Of a stretch of 27,996 nt of DNA, positions 12,041-22,204 are shown piece after piece. Made by a program: the position numbers and the translations under genes. Source of the DNA: Spirogloea muscicola (Eukaryota; Streptophyta; Zygnematophyceae; Spirogloeales; Spirogloeaceae); contig WELB01000028.1 of the NCBI GenBank assembly GCA_009602725.1, forward strand, positions 933,935 through 961,930. Reading direction: 5' to 3'. Numbering within the stretch: position 1 is the first letter of the stretch; every line of letters begins with the position of its first letter. The notes beneath the pieces are model-generated. The model saw only the letters and a list, made by a program, of their open reading frames with translations. It was not told the origin of the DNA and searched no databases.

Positions 12041-12043
<3 letters not shown>

Positions 12044-12149
12044 GTCTGGTGCTCGGCTGGCTGGCGATGGCGGCTCCGGAGCTTCAGATCGGGGAGAACG
12101 GATGCCTGCCACGCTTTCCCCACCCGGGGGGGTGGGGGGTCGCGGAGCT

Positions 12150-12285
12150 GCCGCCACGTGGCGCACGACCTGGCCCGTTATTGGCCGGCGGCCGCGCCCG
12201 CATGACCTTATGCCGCGCGCCCACTGGTCCAGCGCGGATGTCCTCCATCCACGCTGGCGTCCAGGCGCGCACGCCACGTGGAAGC
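12150..12285 (-). promoter_or_regulatory. Candidate CURT1 promoter with two G-boxes and a CCAAT box
   Basis: Two copies of the palindrome CCACGTGG (CACGTG cores at 12155-12160 and 12275-12280) lie 120 bp apart, about 190 and 310 bp upstream of the CURT1 ATG. A CCAAT sequence on the CURT1 strand sits at 12180-12184. In plants, G-boxes bind bZIP and bHLH factors and are common in light-responsive promoters, which would suit a thylakoid gene. Function here is inferred from motif and position only. Confidence 0.5.
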
Positions 12286-13675
12286 TCTCTCTATATGACG
12301 CGTGTCACTGCAGCGTGCGCGGCGAGGGGCGGACTTTGGCGGCCGTCAGCTGCTCACGGGGGCTACCCGTTTAAGGGACTTCCCATCAGAGTGTCCAAAA
12401 TGTCACAATGGTAGTCCTAGTTAACCTCTGCAGCGTTTCGCCCTCCTTGGAGAGTCCTTTCCGCTCGTCCCGGGCCCCACCAGGCCCAGGGATGGACGAG
12501 GCGGCTGTCCCGACCACGGCCCATACACCGTCCGAGATCTTCGGCCCAGGTCTGTCACACACAGGGTTATCTGGTCTGGTCACCCTTTCTACGATCTCCC
12601 GCCGGTACGGCTCGAGACATCAGGGAGGTCGTCCCGTTGAGTTTTCCCGGAGCATGATACATGTGCCTCTGCCTCTTGGTTGAACACCCCCATATGATGC
12701 TCTGACATGATTGGCGGTATCGTTCAAGACGTGCTTCGCTTGTCTCAGGTCCTGTGACTTGTGATCCTCTCAAGAGGCACCTTCACCCCTGCTTTCACAA
12801 ATTTGTGGTACCGACATAATCGCTTTCATCTAGCTTACAATGGTGGCAGCACCTTTGATCAAGTGGTTGGCAATGCGCAGGGAAGATGTGCTCGGTGTCT
12901 TGATAGAGAGTGTCTTGATGTGGCTTGATGTCAAAGTGTCTTGATGGCACGTCCTTCTGCCTGTCAGTGTAAGTAACCGTGGCTTGATTAAGTCCTTGGT
13001 GCAAGATGAGCTGGAGAGCGTTATTGCAGTGGCAAGAAGAGCAGGGGAGTTATCTGCACACAGGCCGTGTAAGGAGTTTTCTGTTACAGGTTGAAGGCTG
13101 AAGACTGTACCTTCACAAGCTAATTACGCGACAGTGACAAACCAAGGCTCCGTCAAATGGCCCACAGCACGACATTGAGCTGACCAAAGCGTTGGTTTAC
13201 CATCACCGCAAATAGATTGTTGCCTCCAATTTCAGCTCTCCCAACACGCTCAAGATGGTAACACGAATTAGCAGCAGTCACGAATAAACAGTAACATGAC
13301 GTAGCTTAATATAACTTGAACGATAAGCAGTGGAAGCGAGTAAGCTCATGCGCGCAAAAGACGTGGCAATGAGGTCTTCTTTTGTGGCTACATTAATCAA
13401 GTGCAGTACAATGCCTTAATGACAGGAGGCATGCATGCAAGCTATGCATGTCAATGATGAGAACAAGGGCATGGATTCTCCTACGGCTGCAAAACAGATA
13501 GCATCTGGTCCAGGATCTGAGGTGCTCTGCCGGCACTTCCGGGTGGAAGAGAAGCAGACACAGCCGCATTTGACGCAGCGGCACATTGAAGTGGTAAGTA
13601 AATCTGCAATCTGCATCCGATGCTCGCCTTCATCTGGACTTTTTGCAAGACACTGATAAGAATCGGAGGCCGGAC
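12286..13675. other. Intergenic region between CURT1 and the two-helix protein gene
   Basis: No convincing gene. The segment at about 12395-12790 differs in texture from its surroundings: moderately GC-rich, with a 91-codon frame on + (12408-12683) and two overlapping frames on minus. It may be a decayed gene or transposon remnant. From 12800 to 13670 the sequence is AT-rich with only short frames. Confidence 0.45.
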
Positions 13676-13677
13676 TC

Positions 13678-13690
13678 AGTATATATACAT
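13678..13690 (+). promoter_or_regulatory. TATA-like tract upstream of the two-helix protein gene
   Basis: An AGTATATATACATACATAC tract lies about 570 bp before the ATG at 14257. It is a plausible core promoter if the 5' leader is long, with the TC microsatellite inside the leader, but position alone does not prove use. Confidence 0.25.
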
Positions 13691-13874
13691 ACATACAATG
13701 CTCTGCACCTTCAATCTGCGACAACAGTCACCTCAAGCAGCAGACAAGGACCATGGCTGGTTAGAGAAGAGGGGCCACAATGGCTGGCCTACAATCAGCA
13801 CAACATTTACCACAAACGATCAATAGGACCACCAGAAGGAAGCACGGTCGTACTCCACCCAGCCATCTGCTCCC

Positions 13875-13875
<1 letters not shown>

Positions 13876-13907
<32 letters not shown>
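13876..13907. repeat. (TC)16 microsatellite
   Basis: Sixteen perfect TC units followed by a C run lie about 350 bp upstream of the ATG at 14257. Pyrimidine tracts are common in leaders and promoters. The tract keeps a long frame open by chance (it reads Leu-Ser), which explains the long but unlikely upstream frames here. Confidence 0.9.
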
Positions 13908-13909
<2 letters not shown>

Positions 13910-14256
13910 CCCTATATTTACCCATCGGCCCCCCCTCCCATCGCTGCTCTCATCGGTCTCTGCAGGCGCTGCTCACAGCCTCCGCTTCCACTGCCTCGCC
14001 TCGCCATTACCCTTCTCCGCTTTCTCTTCCTCCCTCTCGTCACCGCAATACTTGCAGCAGCCGACAACCCGCACGGCTGCTTCGCCTCAAATTTTTCCGC
14101 AAAGGGCCAAGGAGGGCCACGAGAGAAAGCCGCGGCTGCGGATCGCCACTTGACGGCCGGCCTGACGTCCGTTCCAGGACGTGTGCTCAACCCCCAAGCT
14201 GGACTTTGAGGCCGCACTCATTCTCTTGCTGGCCTGCCGACCACATCCTCGGAGCC

Positions 14257-14737
14257 ATGACGGACTTCTGGGTGTCGCTGCCCATCTTGGTGCTCCTAGC
14301 GCCGTTCCTCGCCATCCTGGGTGGCTGCTTCACGCTGGCCCAGTTCAGCTACGCTTTCTCGGCTCTAGCCCGTCAGGCCAGCCGCCCCGCCTCCAACAGC
14401 ATCGCCAAGCTGCTTCGACCCTTCCTCAAGTCGTGGGTAAGCTCCAAGCCAGCTCCGCCGCTTCTGTTGCCTGCTCAAGCGCCTACAATGCTGTCATTGA
14501 CAGCGTTGACGGTCGGCATGCAAGCTCTAATGGAGTCCCCCGCTGACAGAGGTACCCCCTCTATCCACCCTCCAGGTCCGGCATCTCACGGCGATGCTGG
14601 GAGATGCTGACAAATTCCTCACTAAGGTCGGGCTCACGCATGTCATCCTGTGTGCTATTCTCCTTGTGCTTATTGTCTCACTCGAGCGCCTGCATGGGCA
14701 GCTCGCCCGCCCGCCAGGGCCTGGAGGGCGAAGGTGA
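14257..14737 (+). CDS. Small two-helix membrane protein, unidentified
   Basis: Two exons, 14257-14436 (60 codons) and 14576-14737 (53 residues plus stop), join in phase 0 through a GTAAGC donor and a CCTCCAG acceptor into a 113-residue protein. The first third is strongly hydrophobic (about 5-33, with LPILVLLAPFLAILGG). An amphipathic middle with several Arg/Lys follows. A second membrane helix lies at about 78-97 (THVILCAILLVLIVSLERL), and the tail is short and Pro/Gly/Arg-rich. The ATG sits in a GCCATGA context. The same frame is open upstream to 13780, but that extension runs through the TC repeat and is probably leader. No family is recognised. The two hydrophobic helices suggest an integral membrane protein of unknown compartment. 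Confidence 0.6.
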
Positions 14738-15780
14738 CACAGCAGAGCCCAGAAGTATGAAGTAGTGTTGTCCTCGTCGCGCTCACTGCCCACACAAGGT
14801 GATAGCCAAACGAGAGCTCCCGCTTGGTGATGCTGGTGTGTGAGTGCTCACATTGGCAGTAGTTAAGCTGTAGCATGTCCTTGGCCGCTTGACTGTCCTC
14901 AGTCGCAACATGCAATAAGCTGTCCTACTGCATAAGCTGTCGTGCTGACTGAGTTAGCAATTATTCAGGCATGCCTTGTGGCTGCTTGCGACTACCAGTG
15001 CGATCATTGACCCAAGTGAGGGCTCTCAGAGTCAGTCATCAACCTCGGGCCTGCAACTGGTACCTCAAAGTGCCCAGGTCCTGCTGCCTACGTACTATGC
15101 GCGCACCATATATAGCACAGGTCTTGCCGCTCTCTTCCAGCTGGATCTCACCTAGTTAGGCCCTCATTGTGGTCAATCCGAAGCAGAGACAGGTAGCTCA
15201 TCTTTGCAGTCGACAATGGCAAGAGAGGAAGACAAGAGGCTCTGCCCACTCATTGCTCCAGCTCGTGTGAGCGCGTGGTTGTCAAGCTGACACAGCCAGA
15301 GCCCTGAAGGCGGCAGTAATGCATTGCGCTGCAGAGTTCCTACCACTATGTACAATGTGCCCGGCAGCTGCACCAGCATAAGTAGCTGCAGCCTGCGCAG
15401 ACAGCAGCGGCAAATCTTGGCAGACGACCCCTCATTCCTACTCTGAGGGACCAGCGTACAGAGCTCTGGTACCTAATTGAGGTTGCAGTGTAAAGCCAGG
15501 GTGGGTGCATGCTGGTCAGCTCCTTCAATAATGGCCACAAAATTGCTTGGCAAGACCAGGGCCACATGCTGCCGCCACTCCATTTTCTCCGCTGCCCCGC
15601 CTCAAGGTCGCATGATGCCCGTCTTCCCTGTCAGGCACATCACTGTACGTCACTGCTCCTCCAAGTGGCATAACCCCTCCCCGTCAACGCTTAGACTCCT
15701 CCCAGTTGCAGAGTTGCAATAATCTGGACAACCATGCATGCCGACCCGAGCTAGCCAGTACCCAGTGGCTGCATTGCATC
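14738..15780. other. Region between convergent genes, nothing assigned
   Basis: Only short, low-quality frames on both strands. It probably holds the 3' ends of the two-helix protein gene (+) and of the polyglutamine protein gene (-). Confidence 0.5.
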
Positions 15781-17791
15781 TTAGCCCCGCGTGTTGACGG
15801 CCTTGGCCTCCGCTTCCAGGCTGTAGGCAGCCCGCCGGCCCCAGCGCTCCTCCAAGGGCGCATGCGCGGCGAAGGCGCCGACCTGGCTTGACTCTTCCCT
15901 GCTTCGGTAGTGGGCAACAGCAGGCTGCGGCAGGCCTCCCTGTGATGCCGCACGGTGTGAAGGGATGGCCGAGGGCGGAGGTGCCTCAATGAGGCGGGAG
16001 AATGGCGCCTCTCTTGTGCTTGTCACAACCTTGTACACTGGTGGCGCAGTGAAACCCAGCTTGCCGGTGGCGGTGGCGGTCATGCCCACTGCTGCAGAGG
16101 CGCCCATGGGCGCTGCTGCTGCCAGGAGCAGTGACCTGTTGCGTGCAGAATCCACCGATGTTGAGCTCTTGAACGAGGCGGAGCGAGAGAACGCCGATGC
16201 CAGCTCCAGCGCCGACGACAGCCCGGCAGCTACACGCGGCGAGCCGCCACCTGCCGCACTTTCGGACATCGCCGCCAGCTTGCCCGCTGCTGGAGCAGAG
16301 CCTCCCATTGACGTGCCCAGCGGTGATGGCCCAGCGGTCCGTCGCCACGACTCACGCTCCAGCGGCTGCTGCTGGCGATCATGGTGGGAAGGCCAGCTTG
16401 CCTGGCGCTCCAAATGCGCCTTTGACAAGGCTGCTGCCGGTGGCGACATCAGCGCCGACTGGGGCGACCTGAGGAGGGCAGCCAGCGCTGCCTCCACTGT
16501 CAGAGTGCTGTAGTACTGAGCTTCTGAAGGCAGCCCGATGAGTCCTGACAGCACCCAGCAGCAGGTCTTGTCCAGATTACGCATATAACGACCTTGACGC
16601 TTGGTGCTCAGCCCCAAAACATTGCACTGTACCTTGCTGACTGCGGAGAATCGTCGATGCCCTTGACGACTCCTTCATCAGCGCCGCGGTGCTTGAGGAT
16701 CTGCCAAAAGTATTTGAGGGAGTGCTCCTCGTCAAGATTTTTTCAAAATTGTAAAACTTACTAGCAGTACTCTACGACATCATTTGAAAGTAAGAAACCT
16801 TCAAATTTCGCCTCAGCGTGCAGAAAGTGCAAATGAGCAGTAGCACGTCTGAGAATCACATACTTGAAACTGCTGCTACATGAGGGAGGGAGCTAAGCTC
16901 TCACCAACTCGCGAGGCCGTGCTCCTCCAAACACCGAAGATCTGTACGGGCATCTTGCAGGAGCATTCAGCAATGGATCTCACCAACGGGCGAGTGCGAT
17001 CAGAGCAGAACATTACTTGTCTCACTGAAAAGCTTCTGCCTGTCAATAGCACAATTTGATTCAGATTCACATTCGAGCAAGTCACTGGAGGCACATTAAG
17101 GCCATGCCATTGCGAGCCCTGCACGCACCTGAGCTTCTGCGACCCGTCTTCCTTGGCATACAGCGCCGCATCCACGGGCTGCGTGCGCGGCTTCAGGTGC
17201 AACTTCGGACGCTGCTGCAGCCGCTGCTGCTCCTCCTCCACGCCGCGCTCGGCGCTGGGCTGCTCACCGGTGGCGGCGTTGCAAGCCTGCTCGGCATCGA
17301 CACCGGCCTGCCACGAGCCCAGGCCCTCCGCAGCCTGCGGAGAGGCCCGCAGAAGGTGCAGGGCCGAACGCTCTGTGGCCATGGATGGTGCAGCCTGCCT
17401 GTGGTCCTCCACGGCCGGCGCCGCTGCCGAGAGGAACAGCGCGCTGTGCTTGCTGGGCGTGCTCAGGAGCGCCGAAGTGGGGCTGCCTGCCGAGGTGGCA
17501 ACGGCGGGGCCGACGACGAGCCGACTGTGCACGACGCCTGCGGCGAGCGGCGGCACGCTGCTGGCCAAGGGGTCCCACCTGCCTGACACGGGCCGTCCGG
17601 AGGGGCGGCCCTCGGCGGCCCTGGCGTCCTGCTCTGGGCTGGCGAGCCCTCTCCACTGATCGGCTCTCACGTTGGGCAGCCCCGTCTTGTCGACCCCGTC
17701 CACCGCTGCCTTCGCAGCTCCCGGGTCAGTGCCGCTGCGGCTCTGGGCGTGCAGCTGGGAGCCGCCCCGAGAGGCCAGGGCGCTGAAGCGC

Positions 17792-17824
<33 letters not shown>

Positions 17825-18337
17825 GGCAGCTTCTCCGGCGGTGGCTGCAGGGCAGTGCCGGCGCCGGCAGCCCTGGTCCAGGCCTGGGGCTGACTGGGCT
17901 CTGGCGGCCGAGCCGGCGCCTGGGCAGGGGGCCGCAGCGCCGTGGCGGCCACGGCTGCGGCGGGACCTGGATACGGCTGCGCGAGCAACGGCGGCGGCGG
18001 CGGTGTTGCTCATTCCAAAGGCAATGCAGTGAACTCTGAGGTGCTCTTTCCTTGATCGTTAAACGGGAGTCTGTCCTATAAGCCATCCCATCCTTCAGAG
18101 ACATTCATCTGCTCCAGATGTCCAGTATAATGATGAAGTCAGCCTAGTGGAGGGATAAGCTTTTACCTCTAGAGAACCAGAAACACAAAAGCACGATAAC
18201 GATAAAGGCATAGGTCGTACCAAAGTACGAGAAAACAGGTCGCGGAGGGGATCCTTATCCCGTTTGCTTTGAAGAAGCCTAATGCCGTCTTCCACTGACT
18301 GCCTCACCGTCTGTGGAACATTCATTCTGGCATACAT
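15781..18337 (-). CDS. Large low-complexity protein with polyglutamine run, unidentified
   Basis: Candidate minus-strand exons are 18229-18337, 17129-18008, 16905-16941, 16633-16727 and a long last exon from about 16535 to the stop at 15781. Phases agree across the first four; the join into the last is unresolved. Exon 1 starts MYARMNVPQTVRQSVEDG and looks like a folded helical segment. Exon 2 (about 293 residues) is disordered, rich in Ala/Pro/Gln/Ser, with ten consecutive Gln. Exon 3 reads SSVFGGARPREL, which resembles the FGxARPRE motif of eIF4B-type translation factors; that is a weak hint only. Exon 4 is helical (EHSLKYFWQILKHRGADEG). The last exon has a serine-rich, phosphosite-like stretch (FSRSASFKSSTSVDSARN). 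Exon 1 could belong to a different gene, and further 5' exons may exist. Function unknown. Confidence 0.5.
17794..17823 (-). repeat. Pure (CAG)10 repeat encoding polyglutamine
   Basis: Ten uninterrupted CAG codons on the minus strand encode ten Gln within the disordered exon at 17129-18008. A pure repeat is more prone to length change than a mixed CAG/CAA one, so its length may differ between strains. Confidence 0.85.
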
Positions 18338-18672
18338 CAGGTCAACGCCTATGGCACCTTCCCTACATGGTCATACTACCTGCTCCCGCCTCTCTGGAGA
18401 CCAAAAGCTGCTCTGCCACTGAAGGAGAGCATGCTACGCGATAAGCAGATGAAAGACTGCCCTCTCTATAAGCTCCCACGAGGGTGATAGAGGATAACTT
18501 TGCTAATTTCCAAGACAGGCAGGATATCTCATTGCAACGGTCTTCACCTGGTACAGTTGACTGCATGCCTCTCGATCAGCCAGGGTTGCACGAGAGAACC
18601 TGTCTGTCCTGATAGGCTCCCCTGCACCCTTGCCCACACTTGCCACCATTGCTTGTCAAACAGGGTCCCTGC
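18338..18672. promoter_or_regulatory. Short gap between divergent genes
   Basis: About 335 bp separate the minus-strand ATG at 18337 from the + strand ATG at 18673. If both starts are right, this is a shared bidirectional promoter. No clear TATA or G-box was seen. A 5' exon of the minus gene could also lie here, which would remove the case for a promoter. Confidence 0.3.
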
Positions 18673-21600
18673 ATGACTGGCACAAGACGCCGTACTTCTC
18701 CTCTGTAAGCAAGTCAGACCAGCAACCCAGTCATTCATTACTCACTGACCAAAGTGAAAGTAAAGACGTTCTGGACGTGGTAGCAGGCCAACAGTGGATG
18801 TAAGTGGAAGGAGGACTTCTTCAGTGAGACCTGTGAAGTCACAGNCGCAGCGGCCGCGCCGGGGCCTCCCGCGCCGCCGCCGCTGGCGGCGGGACTGCCG
18901 TCGTGGAGTTCGACCCCGAGGACTTCTCCGTGGAGCGTCTCATCGGCACCTACGGCTTCATGAGCGTCTCCAGGTCCCGCCCGCCGTCGCCGCCGCCGCC
19001 GCGGTCCACCTTCGCGCCAGCAGCCGCCGCCCTCCGGGACTCCATCGAGCCGGCGCAGCTGACGACCGCCGCTGCCGTGCATCGTCGTCGTCGTCTTCGT
19101 GCGTTGCCTCCAGCTACGCTCCGCCGCCGACGGCCGGCGGCAGGGCGGCGGGCGTGGACGACAACGCGGCGGCGGGCTACGGCCTGCGGGAGCTGAGCCA
19201 GATGGCGGGGCAGGAGGTCGGCCAGGGCGGCGTCCAGACCAGGTGACGCCGAGGCCGGGGCCTCCGAGCGCCATGGCTGCCGGCGAGCCCCGCCTCTCTT
19301 CGCCGCGCTCCTGACTCGAGGAGGCAGGTTCAAATCCTGTAGAATGCGTTGCACTGAGGGATTGCGCGGCAGCCTCGGCCCTCATCGAGCCTCGGGCGCG
19401 CGCCGCCCTGCAGGCTCTACAAGGGACGCATCGCCCGCGGCCCGCGCATGGGCACGCGGGTCCTCATGAAGGTGAACCTGAACCTCAAGTATGAAAGTCT
19501 CATCTTTGCTGCTCCTGTCAGACAGCCTGCCCCGAGGTGGCTAATATTTGAAAAGGATTTGACGCAGTGATAAAAGAATGGCAAAAACATTAGTAGTAGT
19601 GACCACACAGAGAAGAAGAGCAATAAGAAGAGAAGACCGCAATAGTTCCACGAGACAGACCAATCTCGTGGGCTGAACGGCAGCGCAAGCCTGGTGGGCG
19701 CTCACCCAGGTGTATCCCGGGCGCCTCGCCGGGGGCCTGCTGGCCGACAGCATGGCGGCCAACGAGCTGGCGGCGCACTCAGCCCTGCAAGGCGCCGGCG
19801 CCGCGGACGACCCCTCCAACATCGTGGTGCTGCTGGGCGGCTTCCAGACGCAGACTACTGGCGAGCAGGTCAGCTCCCCTCTGCTCTTGGCTGCGCAGTG
19901 ATGCTGTGCTGCTTGCCTGTAGTACCGAGTTTACCTTCTTAGACCTCCCAGACAAGGTACTGGCATAAATCAGTGAGAGCCAGACAGTCGCTGACTTTTC
20001 TTCAGAGCTGGTGACATGGCACGAGCTCGTGTGTCGGGCAGTGGCTCGTATTCAGGGACAATGGCACCTACTCCACCGCTGACTATGCCAAGCGCGCTGC
20101 GGCGGCCATGGATGAGGGCGCATCGGTTGGTGAGGGAGAGTTCTGGGACCGCTGGGACAAGGCTCGGCCGGTCTCCCGGCGGCGCGTCTTTGTCGTGAAG
20201 CTCCTGCGCGGCCTCATGTCAGGCCTTGCACAGCTGCACGCCTTGGGCCGCCTCCACCAGAGCCTTGGGCCTGCCTCCGTTGTGCTCAAGTGCGTGCTAC
20301 CTGCTGTCATTGCAACCAGCACTGCTTGAGAAACGCTGCAGGCTGGCTAAAGCCGAAGCGTAGGGTTCACATGTAAGAGTCTAGAAAGAGTATTCAGAAT
20401 CTTCTGCTTGTCCCCTCTCGCCTCGCACGGCTGCTAATCGGTGCTTGTATGTATGGAAGTTCTCTATGCGATCCACTGAATCTCTGGAGATGCATATGAA
20501 GTAGGAACTCCAGTCAAGGGTCTGTGAGATGTAGCCCAGGTGCTGGTTTTGCAGCGTGCTTGAGGAGCGCGATGTGCTATTTCTGCAGCCCCGGTTGCGG
20601 GATCTGGCCTTTGCAGTTGATGTCAGGTCTGTCATGCAAAGATGAAACACACCTTGAACAAGTAGCCAACTAGCATTTCCTAGAGCAGGTATTCTGTAGC
20701 AGGCACAACAATTGTGAAGTTCAGGCAACAGCTGTCATAAGGAAGATGTGAGCCAAGTTGCAGATGTGCGGTACGCAGGTGTGCAATTCTGCTGTCAGCT
20801 TGCCAAGCTCACAGAAATTCATTGATAAAATAACCTTAGGCTATCAGTGTCAGGACCTTAGTTGTTGCTCACGGTAGCTGATTGGTGGGCTGTTGCCGTG
20901 GCAGTGATGCAGCAGTCTTTGGAGGTCTTAATCCTAGCACCTCAATGAGCCGCCCTCCAGAGGGTTCGCCAGCAGATCTGGCGGACAGCCTGTGGCGGCG
21001 GGCCGTGTCTGCTGGCGCTGCCACAGCGCTTGACCGCAAGGCTTTTGGTGTTGCTGATGACATGTGAGCTCACGCCATCGCATCTGAAATATCTCGATCC
21101 ACATGATGTAACCTTGTGCCGCTCAATCATCTGCAACGCCAATAATCATCCCGGAAGCATCTGCAAACACATGCGTGCAAGTCAACAAGTCTTGATATTA
21201 AAACAACCGTCTGCAATCTCACCGCAGGAATCTCTTCTACTTCCTCTTTAAGAGTTTACCCAACTGCATGCCTTGGACAGGTGGTACAGATTTCACAATA
21301 AGGCACAGAAGGTCAATCAGGTCACATCGTTTTGCCTAACGCAGGAGCTTTGTGTACCATATTGTGCAGTTATGCAGCAGGCCTCCTCTTTGCATATTGT
21401 GCCTTTGCACCTTTCTGCAAAACGGGGAGTGTGGATGGGCCTTCACTGCAGGTCCTTGATAATGGACTGTATACATTGCCAGCAACTTGATGAACACTTG
21501 GTCTCGAATGTTCGTCAAAATTGTAATTTCTGTTGTTGTCCTTACGTACATATCAGGCTGAGCTGAACAATTCCTCTCTTTTAACCTCTTGTTCATGTAG

Positions 21601-22204
21601 AGGTTGTTTGAAAGTACCTTCCGTTTGGATCTGCGAGCTGCCCAAGAGTAAGATATGCAGCACCCTAGACGACTTGAAACGATGAGGTGTTTGACGGTCT
21701 GTCTGCTCCATGATGTGTCCCATGGAGTGTGTCTCACAGTCCCAAGTAAGGCTTCATCAAGCAACTCTCATTTCTGCGTCACGCAGATTGTTATTTGCTG
21801 CGAGATTGCTTTCTTATGTGTGACTGCGGACAGCCGTAAATACCCTCCTGATTCTACCATGCCTGGCTGGCAGATACTGTGCTGCAGATGACAGGTGGAT
21901 TGAAGCCGTCAAGTTTTTGGATCTGGGTGGTGGAGCAGGCTGGGAACTCTTGCAGGTACAAAGCAGCTGCTTTGTCTCCTCGGTTATGAATTACCTAAAG
22001 GATTGGTACTCGCACTTACGTCTAGGAAGATGTGTGCTGTCTGCTTCAAGCCCAATTGAAGACGCCCAATATAGCTCAAGACTGCTCCCTGATCTCTGGC
22101 TCGCGTGCTTTGGCTTGCAGGCAATGCTGAATCCAGATTATCGGCAGCGCCCCACTGCTGAGGCCGTCTTGAGTCATCGTTTCTTGACTGGGAGCTTGCT
22201 GTAG
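18673..22204 (+). CDS. Plastid-type kinase-like protein (pseudokinase)
   Basis: Thirteen exons (18673-18704, 18845-18973, 19114-19242, 19414-19471, 19710-19868, 20042-20289, 20555-20626, 20905-21063, 21228-21280, 21345-21451, 21601-21647, 21874-21955, 22121-22204) join in phase into 1359 bp, 452 residues. The Arg/Ala-rich N-terminus looks like a transit peptide. The kinase fold follows: a degenerate Gly loop IGTYG (44-48), a retained beta3 Lys (VLMK, K116), a possible alphaC Glu (E135), LLGGF and TTGEQWLVFRDNG, then LHALGRLHQSLGPASVVLN where Ser243 replaces the catalytic Asp. The DFG site reads DLA (268-270). The C-lobe ends NPDYRQRPTAEAVLSHRFL. The layout resembles kinase-like chloroplast proteins of land plants, as I recall them. 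Loss of the catalytic Asp, the following Lys and Asn, and the DFG Gly suggests an inactive or very atypical kinase, perhaps a scaffold. The ambiguous base at 18845 does not matter: CTN is Leu. Confidence 0.85.

Noticed and set aside
13780-14256. In-frame upstream extension of the two-helix protein by 159 codons
   Set aside because: It is open only because the TC microsatellite reads Leu-Ser, and the residues look like translated leader. The ATG at 14257 begins the hydrophobic segment.
15965-16513. A 182-codon + strand frame opposite the last exon of the polyglutamine protein
   Set aside because: Composition is plausible, but no flanking + strand exons exist, whereas the 278-codon minus frame continues a minus-strand gene. 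Not fully excluded.
17667-18104. Alternative minus frame with a poly-serine run instead of polyglutamine
   Set aside because: It ends after 145 codons and does not join the downstream exons in phase; the polyglutamine frame stays open about 1 kb and does.
19324-19340. tRNA-like T arm (GGTTCAAATCC with a 5-bp stem)
   Set aside because: No matching acceptor, D or anticodon arm can be folded upstream, and it sits within a pseudokinase intron.
18738-19385. Long minus-strand frames over the start of the pseudokinase gene
   Set aside because: They are GC-rich shadows of + strand exons that join in phase and match the kinase-like family.
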